The notes under the pieces: generated by a model
The model's input: only the letters and a program-made list of their open reading frames with translations
The model's database searches: none
What the model was told of the DNA's origin: nothing
Translations under genes and position numbers: made by a program
Assembly (NCBI GenBank): GCA_035575515.1
Contig: DATLXU010000109.1
Span: 1 to 64,000, forward strand
Direction: 5' to 3'
Length of the DNA: 64,000 nucleotides
DNA from: DATLXU01 sp035575515
Lineage (GTDB): Bacteria > Acidobacteriota > Blastocatellia > UBA7656
In this document: one piece after another, positions 41,599 through 49,455 of the stretch
Position numbering within the stretch: position 1 is the first letter of the stretch
Layout: every line of letters starts with the position of its first letter

Positions 41599-43191
41599 CT
41601 ACTTCTTTGCTGAATCCTTCAAAGCGGCGTCAATGGCTGCTTTCAGCGATTCCTTCGTCTTTTCACGAATGCGCTTACCGTTAATAAAAACGGTCGGAGT
41701 TGAGTTCACTCCGAGCGCGCGGCCATCGGCCATGTCGCGCTGAACGAGTTCAAGGTACTTGTCTGTATCAAGCGCCTGATCGAACTTCGCGCGATCAAGT
41801 CCAACCTGCGTCGCATACTCTTTGAGCCTCTCGACTTCAAGCGCCTTCTGGTTCTTGAACAGCAGCGCGGTGTATTCCCAGTACTTCCCCTGCTCTCTCG
41901 CAGCTTCGGCTGCTTCCGCCGCTTTCAGCGCGTGTGTGTGCTGGTCGAGAGGAAAATCGCGCGCCACAAGCCTCACCTTGTCGCCATACTCTTTGATGAC
42001 TTCTTCTAGGATGGGCTGTGCATTTGCGCAACTCGGACATTCGTAATCGGTGAACTCGACGATTGTCACCGGCGCGGTTGCAGACCCTTTCGATGGCTGA
42101 TCGTCGGTCGCGATCTTCAACACGGGCGGCTCTGGCTCAGTCAGAAATACCTGCACTGATGCGGCCTTGCGCAACTGATCGGCGTAATCGCTTTCGGCCT
42201 TGTTCATCCCGCGAGTCTCAAGGTAGCTGATGACTTGCGGCTTAACCTGCTCATAGCTGCCCTGAATCCTGTCCTTATTCTCGTCATAAAACTTCTTCGC
42301 GTCTTCTTCGGTGACCGGCTTCGCCTTCGCCTTCACTTCGGTTTCAAAAAGCGCCGTGGTCGTGACCTTGCGCTTCTGCGCTTCCTGCTCGAGCAGCGCG
42401 TCGTTGATTCGCATGTCTAGCTGCTGCTTTCGCATCTCGTAAATCTGCTCCTGCACCTCAAAGATGAGCGGCTGGAGCGAATCCTCAATATCGCCTGACG
42501 TGATGGGCTGGCCGTTGACGGTCGCAAGCACGCGCGCTCGGTCCGCGTCTGTTTGCGGCGGGGTGACGCTCTCGACAATCTTTTTCACCTGCGCCGTCGC
42601 GCGAAGCCGCTCGGCAAACGCTTTCGCAAGGTCGCGCTGCTCGAGCTCGCGCAGGTAGCCGATGATTTGGGTCTTAACTGCGTCGTATGAATCCTGAATG
42701 CGATCCTTGTTCTGGTCGTAAAAAGCCTTCGCTTCGGCTTCGGTCGGCTCCTTGGTCTTTGCGATTATCTCCTCATCAAGCAGTTTAGCCGACGAGATGC
42801 CGCGCCGCTTCGCCTCAGCTTCGAGCAGCTTGGAATTTATCTGCAAATCAAGCTCGCGATTGCGCGCCTCGATGACCTGCTTTTGAATCTCTTCGATTCG
42901 AGGCTTAATCTGCTCATCAACTTCCTTGATAGTAATCTTCACGCCGTTGACTATGGCCAAAACATCCGGCGGCGGGGTCTTTGCTTCGCAGCCGCAATCC
43001 TCTTCTTTCTTGGCGGCAGGCTGTGCCTGTTGCGATGCGGGCGTCTGTTTGGCTGCGGCAGCAGGCGCAGGCGCGGGCTTTGCCGGCGCGGCCTTCTGCG
43101 GAGCCTTGCCTGTCGTCGCTCCGCTCTTAGTTTGCGCGACGACCGAACAGGCCAGAATTATTACGAAAAATACCAGTGACAACTTCTTCAT
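41599..43191 (-). CDS. Periplasmic double SurA-N / DsbA-like fusion protein
   Basis: A 530-residue exported protein (signal MKKLSLVFFVIILACSVVAQ). A low-complexity Ala/Pro/Lys linker (about 22-65) with a Cys pair (DCGC) comes first. Two tandem copies of a SurA N-terminal-like helical domain follow: VLAIVNGVKITIKEVDEQI (about 78-200) and VLATVNGQPITSGDIEDSL (about 222-340). A DsbA-type thioredoxin domain (about 365-525) has active site CPSC in FTDYECPSCANAQ and the cis-Pro in NSTPTVFINGKR. Together they suggest a disulfide-handling chaperone for exported proteins. GGAGGAATAA precedes the ATG. It is the third gene of the unit with SCO and the cytochrome-binding protein fusion. Confidence 0.88.
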   Translation of the reverse strand: MKKLSLVFFVIILACSVVAQTKSGATTGKAPQKAAPAKPAPAPAAAAKQTPASQQAQPAAKKEEDCGCEAKTPPPDVLAIVNGVKITIKEVDEQIKPRIEEIQKQVIEARNRELDLQINSKLLEAEAKRRGISSAKLLDEEIIAKTKEPTEAEAKAFYDQNKDRIQDSYDAVKTQIIGYLRELEQRDLAKAFAERLRATAQVKKIVESVTPPQTDADRARVLATVNGQPITSGDIEDSLQPLIFEVQEQIYEMRKQQLDMRINDALLEQEAQKRKVTTTALFETEVKAKAKPVTEEDAKKFYDENKDRIQGSYEQVKPQVISYLETRGMNKAESDYADQLRKAASVQVFLTEPEPPVLKIATDDQPSKGSATAPVTIVEFTDYECPSCANAQPILEEVIKEYGDKVRLVARDFPLDQHTHALKAAEAAEAAREQGKYWEYTALLFKNQKALEVERLKEYATQVGLDRAKFDQALDTDKYLELVQRDMADGRALGVNSTPTVFINGKRIREKTKESLKAAIDAALKDSAKK

Positions 43192-43207
43192 TTATTCCTC
43201 CAACTGA

Positions 43208-44833
43208 TTACTGACTTCCTTTCGGCACGACACGCTCGCTCACGGGCACGTACCTCTTATTGACGATATCAACTCCAACGATGTATGAGCCAGCCGCGCC
43301 GACTCTGCGATTAGGTCCGAACGTAACGGGCGGCACTACGCCGGTCCTGAAATCTCTCAACCCTTCAAGCGAGTTGATTAAAACTGCCCGGCTCATCTGG
43401 CGGCTGCCGTTGCGAGTCGCTTCGACGAGAATCTTGGCCGCCGCAAACGCAACTGATTGAAAAGCGGCGCTGCGGATATTCGCATTCGCTTTCTGCATGA
43501 CGGTGACAAATTCCTCAAACTCCTCACGAGTGGGCAGTGAAGCAGGATAAGCCAAAAACGTCCGCGCCGCAACGCTCGCAGGAAGCGTGAAAGCTCCGCG
43601 CCCGGCCATGATGGACGATCCAAGCAATCCGGCATCAAGTTTCGCGCGGTCAATCTCATTTGCAAACGCGACAAAGTCATCGCCGTTGCCGAAGAAGAAG
43701 ACATAATCTGGTTTCTCCTTCGCAATTGACGCAACAACCATTGAAGCAGACAACTTACCCGCTTTGTACGATTGTTCGGCGACGATTTGAATCCCGTCAA
43801 GCTTCGCCTGCGCTTTCACGCCCGCAAGCGCGTCCTGATCGAAATCGCTTTCGCTCAACACGACGGCGATTCGCTTCGCTGCCTTCCCTTTCGCTTGCAT
43901 CTCTTCGGAAGAGATGAAGTCCACCAGAGCGCGCGTCTGGTCGCTGAAGCTCGGCAGCAGGTAAAAGACAAAACGGTTCGGAATTGTCGGCGGTCGAGGC
44001 GAAAGCGTCACAGGCCCGATAAGCGGAACCTCTTGCTGCTTCAGGTAATCGTTGGTCGTGCTGCTCCGCGCAGGCTCATAGCTGCCGACGAGCGCAAAGA
44101 CTTTATCCTGCTCAACAAGTTTTTTAGTCGCCTCTGTTGTGCCCGCAACGTCGCCGCGCGAGTCTTCGACGACAAGCTCGAAGCGGCGACCATAGATGCC
44201 TCCCTGCGCGTTGACCTCCTTGAAATAGGCTTCCAGAGCCGCTTTCACGTCTTCGCCTATTCGCGCAAGCTGTCCTGTCATCGGCAGCGCCGCGCCTACT
44301 TTGATCTCATCTTCGCTGAGACCCGGATCAGCATCCGCCTCCTTGCCAATCTTTTTCAGGTAGGCGATAAGGTCATCCATCTGCGCGCGAGTCATTCGGT
44401 AATGAGGCATTCCCGGGTGCAGGCGATTTGCGCTCGCATCAATCCCCAGGGTTATTGCGCGGTTGAGCGTCGCTTCGTTGTACGGGCCTCTCTTGCTGCC
44501 CGTGAGCGCAGACTCGTGCGGCGAGGTGAGCGCTTCCCAGTTTATCGGCGCAGGCTTGAGTCCGCCCTCGTCGCCGCCTTCGCCTCTCAAGCCGTGACAG
44601 TTCACGCAAGGAAACGATGTGCCAGGAAGATCGAGGTCGCTGCTTCCGAGCGTGGCCATTATCTCGCCGCCCTCGCTTTCGCCCTTCAGATAAATCTGCT
44701 TCCCGCGTCTCTCCTGCGGCGTCAGTTCTTTTGCGTTTTGGGCATTAGCGTGACGATCAAATGCAATCCAGACTGTAGCGACAAGCGACAGCGTGATTAT
44801 CAGGATTCGGATTCTGTATGAACGAGACATCAT
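43208..44833 (-). CDS. Cytochrome c fused to a periplasmic branched-chain-type binding protein
   Basis: A 541-residue exported protein. A signal anchor (about 8-25) precedes a class I cytochrome c domain (about 40-165) with heme motif C76-V-N-C79-H80 and a likely Met ligand in GMPHYRM. The rest (about 175-520) is a type I periplasmic binding protein of the Leu/Ile/Val family: IKVGAALPMTGQLARIGEDV, VVEDSRGD, FALVGSYEPA, RIAVVLSESDFDQDA. The heme and ligand modules in one chain suggest a ligand-gated or ligand-delivering electron transfer protein. No ABC transporter genes are adjacent, which favours a non-transport role. It lies 16 bases before the SurA/DsbA gene and 61 after SCO. Confidence 0.9.
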   Translation of the reverse strand: MMSRSYRIRILIITLSLVATVWIAFDRHANAQNAKELTPQERRGKQIYLKGESEGGEIMATLGSSDLDLPGTSFPCVNCHGLRGEGGDEGGLKPAPINWEALTSPHESALTGSKRGPYNEATLNRAITLGIDASANRLHPGMPHYRMTRAQMDDLIAYLKKIGKEADADPGLSEDEIKVGAALPMTGQLARIGEDVKAALEAYFKEVNAQGGIYGRRFELVVEDSRGDVAGTTEATKKLVEQDKVFALVGSYEPARSSTTNDYLKQQEVPLIGPVTLSPRPPTIPNRFVFYLLPSFSDQTRALVDFISSEEMQAKGKAAKRIAVVLSESDFDQDALAGVKAQAKLDGIQIVAEQSYKAGKLSASMVVASIAKEKPDYVFFFGNGDDFVAFANEIDRAKLDAGLLGSSIMAGRGAFTLPASVAARTFLAYPASLPTREEFEEFVTVMQKANANIRSAAFQSVAFAAAKILVEATRNGSRQMSRAVLINSLEGLRDFRTGVVPPVTFGPNRRVGAAGSYIVGVDIVNKRYVPVSERVVPKGSQ

Positions 44834-44894
44834 CTGCTACCGAGAAAGATTCCGCAGAGAAGTTTTGCGGCTTGCCCTGATCTATTTTCAATGA

Positions 44895-45779
44895 TTATTG
44901 ACTGGCACCCTGAGCGCCCGCGCTCGACGGTTGTTTCGCGGCTGCTTCGTTAATCACTTTAATGATCGTGCTCGCGGGAGCAAGCCCGTAAGCGCGCGTC
45001 CAGTATCGAGCCGCATCGTTTCCTACGAGCAGCATCGGCGTGTGATCGTTTTTGTCTCCGACATAAGCGCCGAGCGCACGGAGTAGCGCGTCAATTTCGG
45101 GCTTGTTGCCCGTCACGAAAGTCCAGCCCGGTTCCGCGTTAAATTTCGCGGCGAATGCTTTCAAACGCTCAGGCACGTCAGTCGCGGGATCCACGCTCAC
45201 AGAAATCAATGCCACGTCGCGGCCAACGCGCCCTCCCATATCCTTTTGCACTTTGCGGAACGTCGCCGTGAGCGGCGGGCAAATCGTCGTGCAGGTCGTG
45301 AAGATAAAGTTGATTGCGACGGTCTTGCCTTTAACGAGGTCGCTATAAAAATGGAGGCGCCGCCCATCCTGATCCAACACCTCCGTGTCGGGGATCTGAA
45401 CCTTTGTCGTGCCGTCCATCTTTTCTGCGCCCATAGCGGGCTGACTTGCGGGCGCGGCTGAATCTTCATCGGCTTCTCTGAGATTCATTCCGCACTTGGG
45501 GCACTTGCCGGGTTTGGCTGAACGCACGTCAGGGTCCATCGGGCAGACGTAAACTTTTCCCTTCTTCTGCGTCTGTGACTCCGCTGCGACGGAAGGCGCT
45601 TGAAAGGCAAAAGGCAAAAGGCAAAAGACAAAAGGCAAGATTGCGAGAAGCAATTTTGCCGTCGAGCTACGAATCGAAACACGTCGCAAAAAAGCTGAAT
45701 CGCGCGGTGATGGCGTGACTGCATTTAAAGTCGTTACTCTTGAATCCTGCCTTTTGCTTTTTGCCTTTTGCCTTATCAT
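44895..45779 (-). CDS. SCO1/SenC copper protein with N-terminal heavy-metal-binding motif
   Basis: A 294-residue exported SCO protein, which delivers copper to cytochrome oxidase CuA or acts as a thiol reductase. ATG at 45779 follows AGGAGA at ideal spacing. A YHS-like metal-binding segment VYVCPMDPDVRSAKPGKCPKCGMNL precedes the SCO domain (parts: VYVCPMDP, CPKCGMNL). The copper ligands are present: C-T-T-I-C in FTTCTTICPP and the His in NDHTPMLLV. The signal peptide is odd: its basic start (MIRQKAKSKRQ) and hydrophobic core (LPFVFCLLPFAF) are encoded by two inverted heptamer repeat arrays at 45748-45775 and 45603-45637. First gene of the redox unit. Confidence 0.9.
   Translation of the reverse strand: MIRQKAKSKRQDSRVTTLNAVTPSPRDSAFLRRVSIRSSTAKLLLAILPFVFCLLPFAFQAPSVAAESQTQKKGKVYVCPMDPDVRSAKPGKCPKCGMNLREADEDSAAPASQPAMGAEKMDGTTKVQIPDTEVLDQDGRRLHFYSDLVKGKTVAINFIFTTCTTICPPLTATFRKVQKDMGGRVGRDVALISVSVDPATDVPERLKAFAAKFNAEPGWTFVTGNKPEIDALLRALGAYVGDKNDHTPMLLVGNDAARYWTRAYGLAPASTIIKVINEAAAKQPSSAGAQGASQ
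45603..45637. repeat. Heptamer array, 5 units of AAAGGCA
   Basis: Five units of seven bases in tandem on the plus strand (AAAGGCA at 45603, 45610, 45617, 45631; AAAGACA at 45624). Read on the minus strand inside the SCO gene it encodes LPFVFCLLPFAF, the hydrophobic core of the signal peptide. Confidence 0.92.
45748..45775. repeat. Heptamer array, 4 units of TGCCTTT, inverted to the first array
   Basis: Four units (TGCCTTT, TGCTTTT, TGCCTTT, TGCCTTA) in reverse orientation relative to the array at 45603-45637. On the minus strand it encodes the basic RQKAKSKRQ stretch right after the SCO start codon. The two arrays could pair as a stem of about 28 bp with a 110-base loop. Confidence 0.9.
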
Positions 45780-46087
45780 CTCAGTTCTCCTGTTCAACGA
45801 CCTGCTAAAGTCATGGCGTTCAATGCGCAGAGCCTGAAGCTAAAAGCGCGCGGCAAGCTCTGGCGCAAATTCGCCTATTCCTGAATGTGCATTCTCCCTG
45901 ATTGGACAGAGGACTATCTGCAATCGGGAATTCAGGATTGCAATCGCTATGCCTTCAATCTTACATTGATGCAGGCCATTTTCACAAGAAAGAGCGCATC
46001 AGTTACGACAGGATGTTTCAGGATAAAACATTCTCGCGAATTATGATAATGAAGTGAATCACTGTGTTAAGACTGGAAGGGTGTCGG

Positions 46088-47086
46088 TCATTGCGCGTCG
46101 GCAGGACCGTAGATGATGGCCGAAACATCAACCTTCGGATGGAACGAGTCTGACCTATCAACCTCAGGGTCGTAAACGCAGGTCTGATTGCGGCCGCTGA
46201 GCTTCGCGCGATAAAGCGACTGATCAGCCTTCTGAACAAGTTCGAGCGCGGTCGCGCCGTGTTCGGGAAACGAGGCAACGCCGATGCTGATTGTTATGTG
46301 CATCTTCTGCGCTGGATCAGTGGCCGACGCCGGGAATGGATGAGCCTCAACGGTCGTCCTTATGCGCTCGGCCATTTCAAAGCCTGCGTCGCGCCCGCCC
46401 TTGATGTAAGCAAGATACTCTTCCCCCCCGTAGCGTGCTGCAAGGTCCGCGCTGCCTACGCAGTCGCGAATGATGTGGCCCGTGTCGCGAATTGTCTGGC
46501 TGCCGATTATATGGCCGCGAGCGTCGTTGACCCGCTTGAAGAAATCCAAGTCCATCATAAGGACGCTTATCGGCTCAGGGTTGTCGCCGCGAGCCGCCTG
46601 AGTGATTGCGCGATCAAGGTCTGCAAACAGGCTGCGGCGTGAGCGAAGCCCTGTCAGTTCGTCGCGCTGAATCATCTCGTGCAACCGCTCCTGAAATTCA
46701 GCCTCGAACTCGTCGAGGATAGCGAACTTGATCAGATGGTTGCCGACTTTGATCTTGTCGCCGTCCTGCAAGAGTTGCTGCGACGTGACTCTCGCGCTGT
46801 TGAGGTAAGTTCCGTTGGTGGAGCCGAGATCGTTGACGTAATACTCAACGACCTCGCCCGTGTTGATGCGCACGATTTCGGCGTGAAGGCGCGAAGCGAT
46901 TTCGTCGCGCAGCATCAGGTCTGCCTGCGAGCCGCGACCGATTATCGTGCTCTCTTTCTCCAGTTGAACGGTTTGCCCGATGGTTTGGCCCTGCAATACG
47001 ACGAGCAGAGGCCGCTTCGAGACCGAACGAGGAATCTCGCTAAGGTCGAGCTTTACTGTGCGTTCGGCGTCGTTCACTGCTTTCAC
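46088..47086 (-). CDS. FHA domain diguanylate cyclase-type (GGDEF) protein
   Basis: A 332-residue signalling protein. An FHA domain (about 25-120), which binds phosphothreonine, shows ESTIIGRGSQADLMLRDEIASRLHAEI and DLGSTNGTYLNS. A GGDEF domain (about 135-310) follows, with active loop RYGGEEYLAYI, so the signature is GGEEY rather than GGDEF; Glu for Asp at that place is tolerated in many active cyclases. The RxxD inhibition site is missing. The pair suggests c-di-GMP synthesis controlled by Ser/Thr phosphorylation. The start is GTG at 47086; a GTG three codons later is possible. It is divergent from ribA. Confidence 0.88.
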   Translation of the reverse strand: MKAVNDAERTVKLDLSEIPRSVSKRPLLVVLQGQTIGQTVQLEKESTIIGRGSQADLMLRDEIASRLHAEIVRINTGEVVEYYVNDLGSTNGTYLNSARVTSQQLLQDGDKIKVGNHLIKFAILDEFEAEFQERLHEMIQRDELTGLRSRRSLFADLDRAITQAARGDNPEPISVLMMDLDFFKRVNDARGHIIGSQTIRDTGHIIRDCVGSADLAARYGGEEYLAYIKGGRDAGFEMAERIRTTVEAHPFPASATDPAQKMHITISIGVASFPEHGATALELVQKADQSLYRAKLSGRNQTCVYDPEVDRSDSFHPKVDVSAIIYGPADAQ

Positions 47087-47171
47087 CTACGTGCGCAATA
47101 TACCAATAACCCTCGAAAGAGCGCAATATGCGATTGCCTGAATTAACGAAGATTAATGTTAGCAGGGTAAC

Positions 47172-47200
47172 TTGACCCCACTGATGCGGGTTACTACAAT
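47172..47200 (+). promoter_or_regulatory. Strong sigma-70 promoter of ribA
   Basis: TTGACC (47172-47177), 17-base spacer, TACAAT (47195-47200), 34 bases upstream of the ribA ATG. The leader is too short for an FMN riboswitch. Confidence 0.7.
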
Positions 47201-47234
47201 CCTTTCAGTTGACGAGATTGCGTGAGAATGTATT

Positions 47235-47888
47235 ATGAGCAAGACCAACGGCAATTCAAAAAAAGAATGCGCGGGCGTTGAAAGAGTCGCCGAAGCGAAT
47301 CTGCCGACGCGCTTCGGCGCGTTTCGGATAATCGGATTCAGGAGCAAACTGACGGGTGAAGAGTTCCCGACACTCGTAAAAGGCGAGCTTGACCCTGAAA
47401 AGCCAAGCCTCGTTCGCATCCACTCGCAATGTCTCACGGGCGATGTGTTTCACTCACTCAAGTGCGACTGTGGCCGCCAGCTTGATCGCGCAATGAAGAT
47501 GATTCAAGAGGAAGGCCACGGCGTGATTATCTATCAGCAGCAGGAAGGTCGAGGCATCGGCATTATAAACAAGATTCGAGCCTACGAGTTGCAGGACGCA
47601 GGACAGGACACAGTTGAAGCGAACCTCTCGCTAGGCTTTGAAGCAGACCTGCGCCAGTACGAATGCTGCGCTGAGATACTGAAACAACTAGGATTGCGTC
47701 GCATAAGGTTAATGTCTAACAATCCCGATAAGATCGCAGCCTGCGAAGCGGCAGGCCTTGAGATAGTCGAACGCGTCTCGATTGAAGTCGAGCCTGACGA
47801 AACCTCGCTTAATTACCTGAAAACGAAAAAAGAGAAGATGGGCCACCTGCTCGAAAACATTAACCTCGAAGGCAAGGCACGACTCTAA
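47235..47888 (+). CDS. ribA: GTP cyclohydrolase II
   Basis: A 217-residue enzyme that opens GTP in the first step of riboflavin synthesis, in the cytoplasm. Zinc ligands are the three Cys of CLTGDVFHSLKCDCGRQL near 75-92. The catalytic loop VIIYQQQEGRGIGIINKIRAYELQD (near 97-121) is typical, with RLMSNNPDKIAA near the end. It is a stand-alone RibA, not fused to RibB. No other rib gene is adjacent. It has its own promoter. Confidence 0.95.
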   Translation: MSKTNGNSKKECAGVERVAEANLPTRFGAFRIIGFRSKLTGEEFPTLVKGELDPEKPSLVRIHSQCLTGDVFHSLKCDCGRQLDRAMKMIQEEGHGVIIYQQQEGRGIGIINKIRAYELQDAGQDTVEANLSLGFEADLRQYECCAEILKQLGLRRIRLMSNNPDKIAACEAAGLEIVERVSIEVEPDETSLNYLKTKKEKMGHLLENINLEGKARL

Positions 47889-47897
47889 AAAACGGTC

Positions 47898-48980
47898 TCA
47901 CGCACTGCGCTGTTGAAATACCTGCCCGGATTCAGATTCGTTGAGCGCAACGCACGCGCCCGTTGATGCCGCAAGCATAACGGTAAATTCATCCACACGC
48001 CCTATCTTCAATGCGGCTCCTTTCTCATTGAGTAGCGCATTAGCTTGAAACCCATTTTGCGATAACAACTCTTCGGGCACAAAGACTCCATCGCCCCACT
48101 GCAAAACCCAGCGGCCACGCTCGCCATTTGCAAACACGGTTCTGATGCGCCCGCGCTCCACACTACTCGCGTTAAATCGCTCAAGCTCGCTTCGTATAAT
48201 CTCCGCCCATTTGCCCGATTCTTTGCGTGTCAGCGCAACCCGTTTATCGGAATCTCTCAACTCGATTCCTTCAATTGATCTTCGTGCGCTCAAAGAAAAC
48301 ATTGGCGTGGCTTCATCAAACGGCGCGACCTCGCCCGACTGCGCGAATGCTTCGAGCGTTTCGGCCAGCTTGAATGCTGATTGCAAATGAATGGTCATAC
48401 CTTTGAGCGCAATCGTCGGCGGCAAATCCTTCGGCGCAGGCTCGCGCGTCTCGTCGAGCAAATCAACTCTGCGCCCAAGCTCCGCAATGTGGTCAGAGCC
48501 AAGCAGAACCCACCGGCCATTTCGCCCGTCGCTTACGAGCAATCTTCCCGCGCCCGTCGAGATGCTCAACCAATCAGGCAGCCGAGCCTGAACATCCTCA
48601 TTGACCGAGCCTTCTTTGTAAGCGCGGAGCATCTCGCGCAAATGTTTTCGCTCAAGCCACAACTCAGATTGCGGATGCGACAGCACGAGATTGCTGCCGA
48701 AATTTGACATCACAACTTCGTCCTGCATCCGCTCGATCTCATAAGAACTCATCCTGAACTGAATCGTCGCGCGATAATGGCGAACGTCTGCCAGCGCAAG
48801 CGCCACCTCTCGATTCTGAAACCTGAGCATCACATCGCCGTCTGATCTGATTATCAATCCGCTGCCGCCTTGTCTGACAACACGAGACGCTACCGCACCG
48901 CCATCGAGAAATTGCGCGACGCTTTCCACTAGATAAGGCGCGAAAGCAAGGCCGCATCTAATTGAGAAGATATTAATCAT
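47898..48980 (-). CDS. Unknown protein, beta-rich, possibly with repeated domain
   Basis: A 360-residue soluble protein that I do not recognise. It has no signal peptide, membrane segment or enzyme motif. Two regions look alike and may be an internal duplication: GRLLVSDGRNGRWVLLGSDHIAEL (about 153-176) and RTVFANGERGRWVLQWGDGVFVP (about 282-304), each with N-G-x-x-G-R-W-V-L. The ends are also rich in strands (VASRVVRQGG; FTVMLAASTGACVAL). It is convergent with ribA (10 bases apart) and starts upstream of an unknown small gene. Codon use looks like its neighbours. Confidence 0.65.
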   Translation of the reverse strand: MINIFSIRCGLAFAPYLVESVAQFLDGGAVASRVVRQGGSGLIIRSDGDVMLRFQNREVALALADVRHYRATIQFRMSSYEIERMQDEVVMSNFGSNLVLSHPQSELWLERKHLREMLRAYKEGSVNEDVQARLPDWLSISTGAGRLLVSDGRNGRWVLLGSDHIAELGRRVDLLDETREPAPKDLPPTIALKGMTIHLQSAFKLAETLEAFAQSGEVAPFDEATPMFSLSARRSIEGIELRDSDKRVALTRKESGKWAEIIRSELERFNASSVERGRIRTVFANGERGRWVLQWGDGVFVPEELLSQNGFQANALLNEKGAALKIGRVDEFTVMLAASTGACVALNESESGQVFQQRSA

Positions 48981-49097
48981 TGGCGCGAGTTCTCCGTCGC
49001 TGATTTACGAATCGGCCCCACACATTTGAGATTAACACAGCCGCGCGTTGGTCACTATTACATTGCGCGCGTGCGCGCTTTTGGGTAGAAATGTGCT

Positions 49098-49406
49098 ATG
49101 CAGAACAAAGGTCAGTTGAAAAAGGACGCGACCGAAGCGGCCCTTGCAGGCACATTACTTGGATGCGAGGGCCGCGAGCTGAAGAAGGGACTATGGGAGG
49201 ATTGCGTCTATCTTGGCGCGGACGGATTCGTTTATCACATCACAGCCAACCAGTCTCGCGGCGGGATTGAAAAAAAAGTTGCGGCCAAGCGCGCCATCGG
49301 CGAATACCTGCGGTGGGTTGACGGACTATTTCGACCGGGCGAGGTTCCGAGCGAATCAACAGGCGTTCATTATCGCGCCGCGCGCAAGCTCAGAGAGTTG
49401 TTATAG
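49098..49406 (+). CDS. Small protein of unknown function
   Basis: A 102-residue protein, basic, with no signal peptide. The C-terminal half (KKVAAKRAIGEYLRWVDGLFRPGEV... YRAARKLRELL) is helical; the middle has strands (LWEDCVYLGADGFVYHITAN). No family was recognised. It is followed after 50 bases by a zinc-ribbon protein gene on the same strand. Confidence 0.55.
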   Translation: MQNKGQLKKDATEAALAGTLLGCEGRELKKGLWEDCVYLGADGFVYHITANQSRGGIEKKVAAKRAIGEYLRWVDGLFRPGEVPSESTGVHYRAARKLRELL

Positions 49407-49455
49407 CGATGCTACTCAACTGGAAGTCGGGAGCGGCTGCTGCTATACTCAATTT

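Noticed and set aside
43772..44821. A 349-codon plus-strand open frame.
   Set aside because: Antisense to the cytochrome c-binding protein fusion, whose motifs are clear; shadow composition.
45603..45775. CRISPR array.
   Set aside because: Units are seven bases with no spacers and the arrays are inverted; there are no cas genes.
47172..47234. FMN riboswitch before ribA.
   Set aside because: The leader after the promoter is only about 28 bases, too short for the aptamer.
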